A DNA stretch of 14,534 bases from JBEKYH01 sp049511115 (GTDB taxonomy: Bacteria > Planctomycetota > Phycisphaerae > Tepidisphaerales > Tepidisphaeraceae): NCBI GenBank assembly GCA_049511115.1, contig JBEKYH010000068.1, positions 1 through 14,534 on the forward strand. The letters are read 5' to 3'. Shown here one piece after another: positions 13,563-14,534 of the stretch (positions are counted from its first letter, which is position 1; every line of letters begins with the position of its first letter). The notes below the pieces were generated by a model. That model was not told the DNA's origin and did no database searches. It was given only the letters and a program-made list of their open reading frames with translations. Both the position numbers and the translations under genes were made by a program.

Positions 13563-13886
13563 GTCGCAAAAGGCAGCTCGAAAGCGGCCGAAATGGAGCA
13601 CCCCATTGGATTGTAAGGCGAATAACCTGGAAGGCAGCCATAGAATCGTGCTGAATCTCGTCGGCTCTGGCTTGCAATCCGCAATATTTACATTGTCCGG
13701 GGCCTCCAACCGGGCGATGAATAGTACAGCCGATGCGCGAGTTCCACGGATTGGGGAACCAACCAATCCGACGGTACTCGGCCGGCGCCATGAAATGGTG
13801 GGCAAAACGGTTTTAGTAGAACGGGCTACTTGTTCTGTCTATAACGGAACAAGAGAATAAACGCCGCCGATCTCGGCGGGGATGAG
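13563..13886. promoter_or_regulatory. Non-coding gap before the UpxY gene, rich in inverted repeats
   Basis: I find no gene here. Two inverted pairs share a GGATTG core: GGATTGTAAG (13608-13617) with CTTGCAATCC (13671-13680), one mismatch that would be a G-U pair in RNA, and CGGATTGG (13747-13754) with CCAATCCG (13763-13770), perfect with an eight-base loop. Neither is followed by a U-run, so they are not obvious terminators. The region also holds the operator-like palindrome described separately, and a short GC hairpin CCGCCGA-TC-TCGGCGG (about 13863-13878) directly before the start codon. It may be a structured leader, a small RNA, or a cluster of regulator sites. Confidence 0.35.
13829..13853 (+). 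promoter_or_regulatory. Operator-like palindrome over a candidate -10 box
   Basis: CTTGTTCTGT (13829-13838) and ACGGAACAAG (13844-13853) match as inverted arms at nine of ten positions around a five-base centre. The centre includes most of TATAAC (13840-13845), a five-of-six match to the -10 consensus, 41 bases before the UpxY start codon. The -35 region at proper spacing is weak. A dimeric regulator binding here would block or reshape the promoter. Confidence 0.45.
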
Positions 13887-14444
13887 ATGATGCGCAATTC
13901 TGAACCCAACGTGCAGCCATGCGGATTGATGCCGCCGGGCGTATTGCGCGCCGTCGGCGGGGCGCGCTGGCATGTGCTGCATGTTCGCAGCCGCCAGGAG
14001 AAGGCGCTGCGCGATGATCTCATTGTTCGAGGGATTCGGCATTTCCTCCCCCTGGTGCGGCAGGCGCGGTTTTATGGACGCCGCAAGGCGCAAGTCGAGT
14101 TGCCCCTGTTTGCCGGATATGTGTTCCTGCTGGGTACGACTGAACAGGCTTACAGCGCAGACCGGACCGGCCGTGTGGCCAGGATTATTCCCGTCTTCAA
14201 TCAAGACCAGATGGATTGGGAGCTGGGAAATTTGCAGCTCGCGCTTCAGAAATGCCCGGCCCTGGTTCCGTTTCCGTATCTAAAGGCGGGTCTGAAGGTG
14301 GAAGTGCGAGCCGGCCCGTTCCGTGGGATTCAGGGCGTGATTGAGAATCGGGCCAAGGAGCACCGGCTGATTCTCCAGATCACCACCCTGGGGAAGGCGG
14401 TCAGCCTGGAGATTGATGCCTCGCTGGTTGATCCAATCGGATGA
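13887..14444 (+). CDS. UpxY/NusG-family transcription antiterminator
   Basis: A 185-residue specialised NusG paralogue. The NGN domain runs from ARWHVLHVRSRQEKAL (about 26-41) through FLPLVRQARFYGRRK (53-67), VELPLFAGYVFLLG (70-83) and DRTGRVARIIPV (91-102). After a helical linker, a KOW motif follows: LKAGLKVEVRAGPFRGIQGV (132-151), ending LEIDASLVDPIG. Such proteins bind RNA polymerase and let it read through long operons; UpxY/RfaH-like members sit as the first gene of capsule or exopolysaccharide loci, and the next reading frame starts 40 bases on. The first 25 residues are a variable extension. Start: ATG at 13887 (a second ATG follows at once), with GGGGATGAG as a modest ribosome site after a GC hairpin. 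Confidence 0.88.
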   Translation: MMRNSEPNVQPCGLMPPGVLRAVGGARWHVLHVRSRQEKALRDDLIVRGIRHFLPLVRQARFYGRRKAQVELPLFAGYVFLLGTTEQAYSADRTGRVARIIPVFNQDQMDWELGNLQLALQKCPALVPFPYLKAGLKVEVRAGPFRGIQGVIENRAKEHRLILQITTLGKAVSLEIDASLVDPIG

Positions 14445-14484
14445 CCCATAAATGGCGTAATGCTTGTGGTGAGTGGAGAGGGAG

Positions 14485-14534
14485 ATGACTCAAACCGATG
14501 CCTGGAAGGCCGTGACAATGACAATGGGGGTCAG
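14485..14534 (+). CDS. Partial CDS: start of the gene after the UpxY antiterminator
   Basis: An ATG at 14485 is preceded by GGAGAGGGAG (GGAG six bases upstream) and opens MTQTDAWKAV with no stop up to the window edge. Seventeen codons are too few to identify it. By position it would be the first structural gene of the locus controlled by the UpxY protein, likely polysaccharide-related (inference). An alternative start is the GTG within GCCGTGACAATG about 30 bases on. Confidence 0.4.
   Translation, partial: MTQTDAWKAVTMTMGV

Noticed and set aside
13525..13860. 111-codon plus-strand frame running from inside the response regulator through the gap
   Set aside because: It begins within the regulator gene in another frame, spans the palindromes, has no ribosome site and resembles nothing.
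14453..14470. Sequence resembling an ops element for RfaH-type recruitment (GGCGTAATGCTTG)
   Set aside because: It departs from the GGCGGTAGCnT consensus at several positions and lies after, not before, the antiterminator gene; UpxY proteins need not use ops.

Overview
The window reads as a high-GC bacterial chromosome segment, most likely from a planctomycete of the class Phycisphaerae. This is an inference. It rests on the C-terminal sorting signal of the secreted protein at 11562-12266 (a VPVPP / glycine-rich helix / RRR tail of PEP-CTERM type), a NusG-like UpxY regulator, a helix-rich secreted protein at 10479-11039 that looks lineage-restricted, and the mixture of small, mostly unlinked operons. 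No phage, IS or CRISPR content was seen.

Layout. 1-964: the start of a leftward membrane-anchored gene, then a divergent atypical protein-kinase-fold gene. 985-3388 (minus): a CrtI/CrtISO-like FAD oxidoreductase overlapping a three-histidine-box membrane desaturase/hydroxylase, a plausible carotenoid- or lipid-modifying pair. 3575-3630: a perfect 24-bp palindrome. 3654-4454 (minus): a fumarylacetoacetate-hydrolase family enzyme. 4516-5580 (minus): an AbiEii-like nucleotidyltransferase followed by a small unknown gene, a candidate toxin/partner pair. 5678-6286 (minus): a protoglobin. 6345-6899 (plus): a protein of unknown function. 6913-7662 (minus): purQ. 7797-10430 (plus): an extremely proline-rich TonB-like protein followed 3 nt later by an aldo/keto reductase. 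10479-11039 (minus): a small secreted helical protein. 11256-11328 (minus): tRNA with anticodon CAT. 11562-12266 (minus): a PEP-CTERM-type secreted protein with a clear intrinsic terminator. 12267-12905: a long regulatory intergenic region with a near-consensus sigma-70 promoter. 12906-13562 (plus): a NarL/FixJ-type response regulator whose phospho-acceptor aspartate is replaced by glycine. 13563-13886: a non-coding gap rich in inverted repeats. 13887-14444 (plus): a UpxY/NusG-family antiterminator, then the first codons of another gene.

How the parts may fit. The right-hand end (PEP-CTERM protein, LuxR-type regulator, UpxY antiterminator, next gene) looks like the upstream edge of an exopolysaccharide/exosortase locus that continues beyond the window. 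The rest is housekeeping and accessory metabolism in short units. The points most worth a second look are the receiver domain lacking its Asp, the protoglobin with Arg at the expected distal Tyr position, the AbiEii-like pair, the truncated kinase fold, and the palindromes in front of the UpxY gene.
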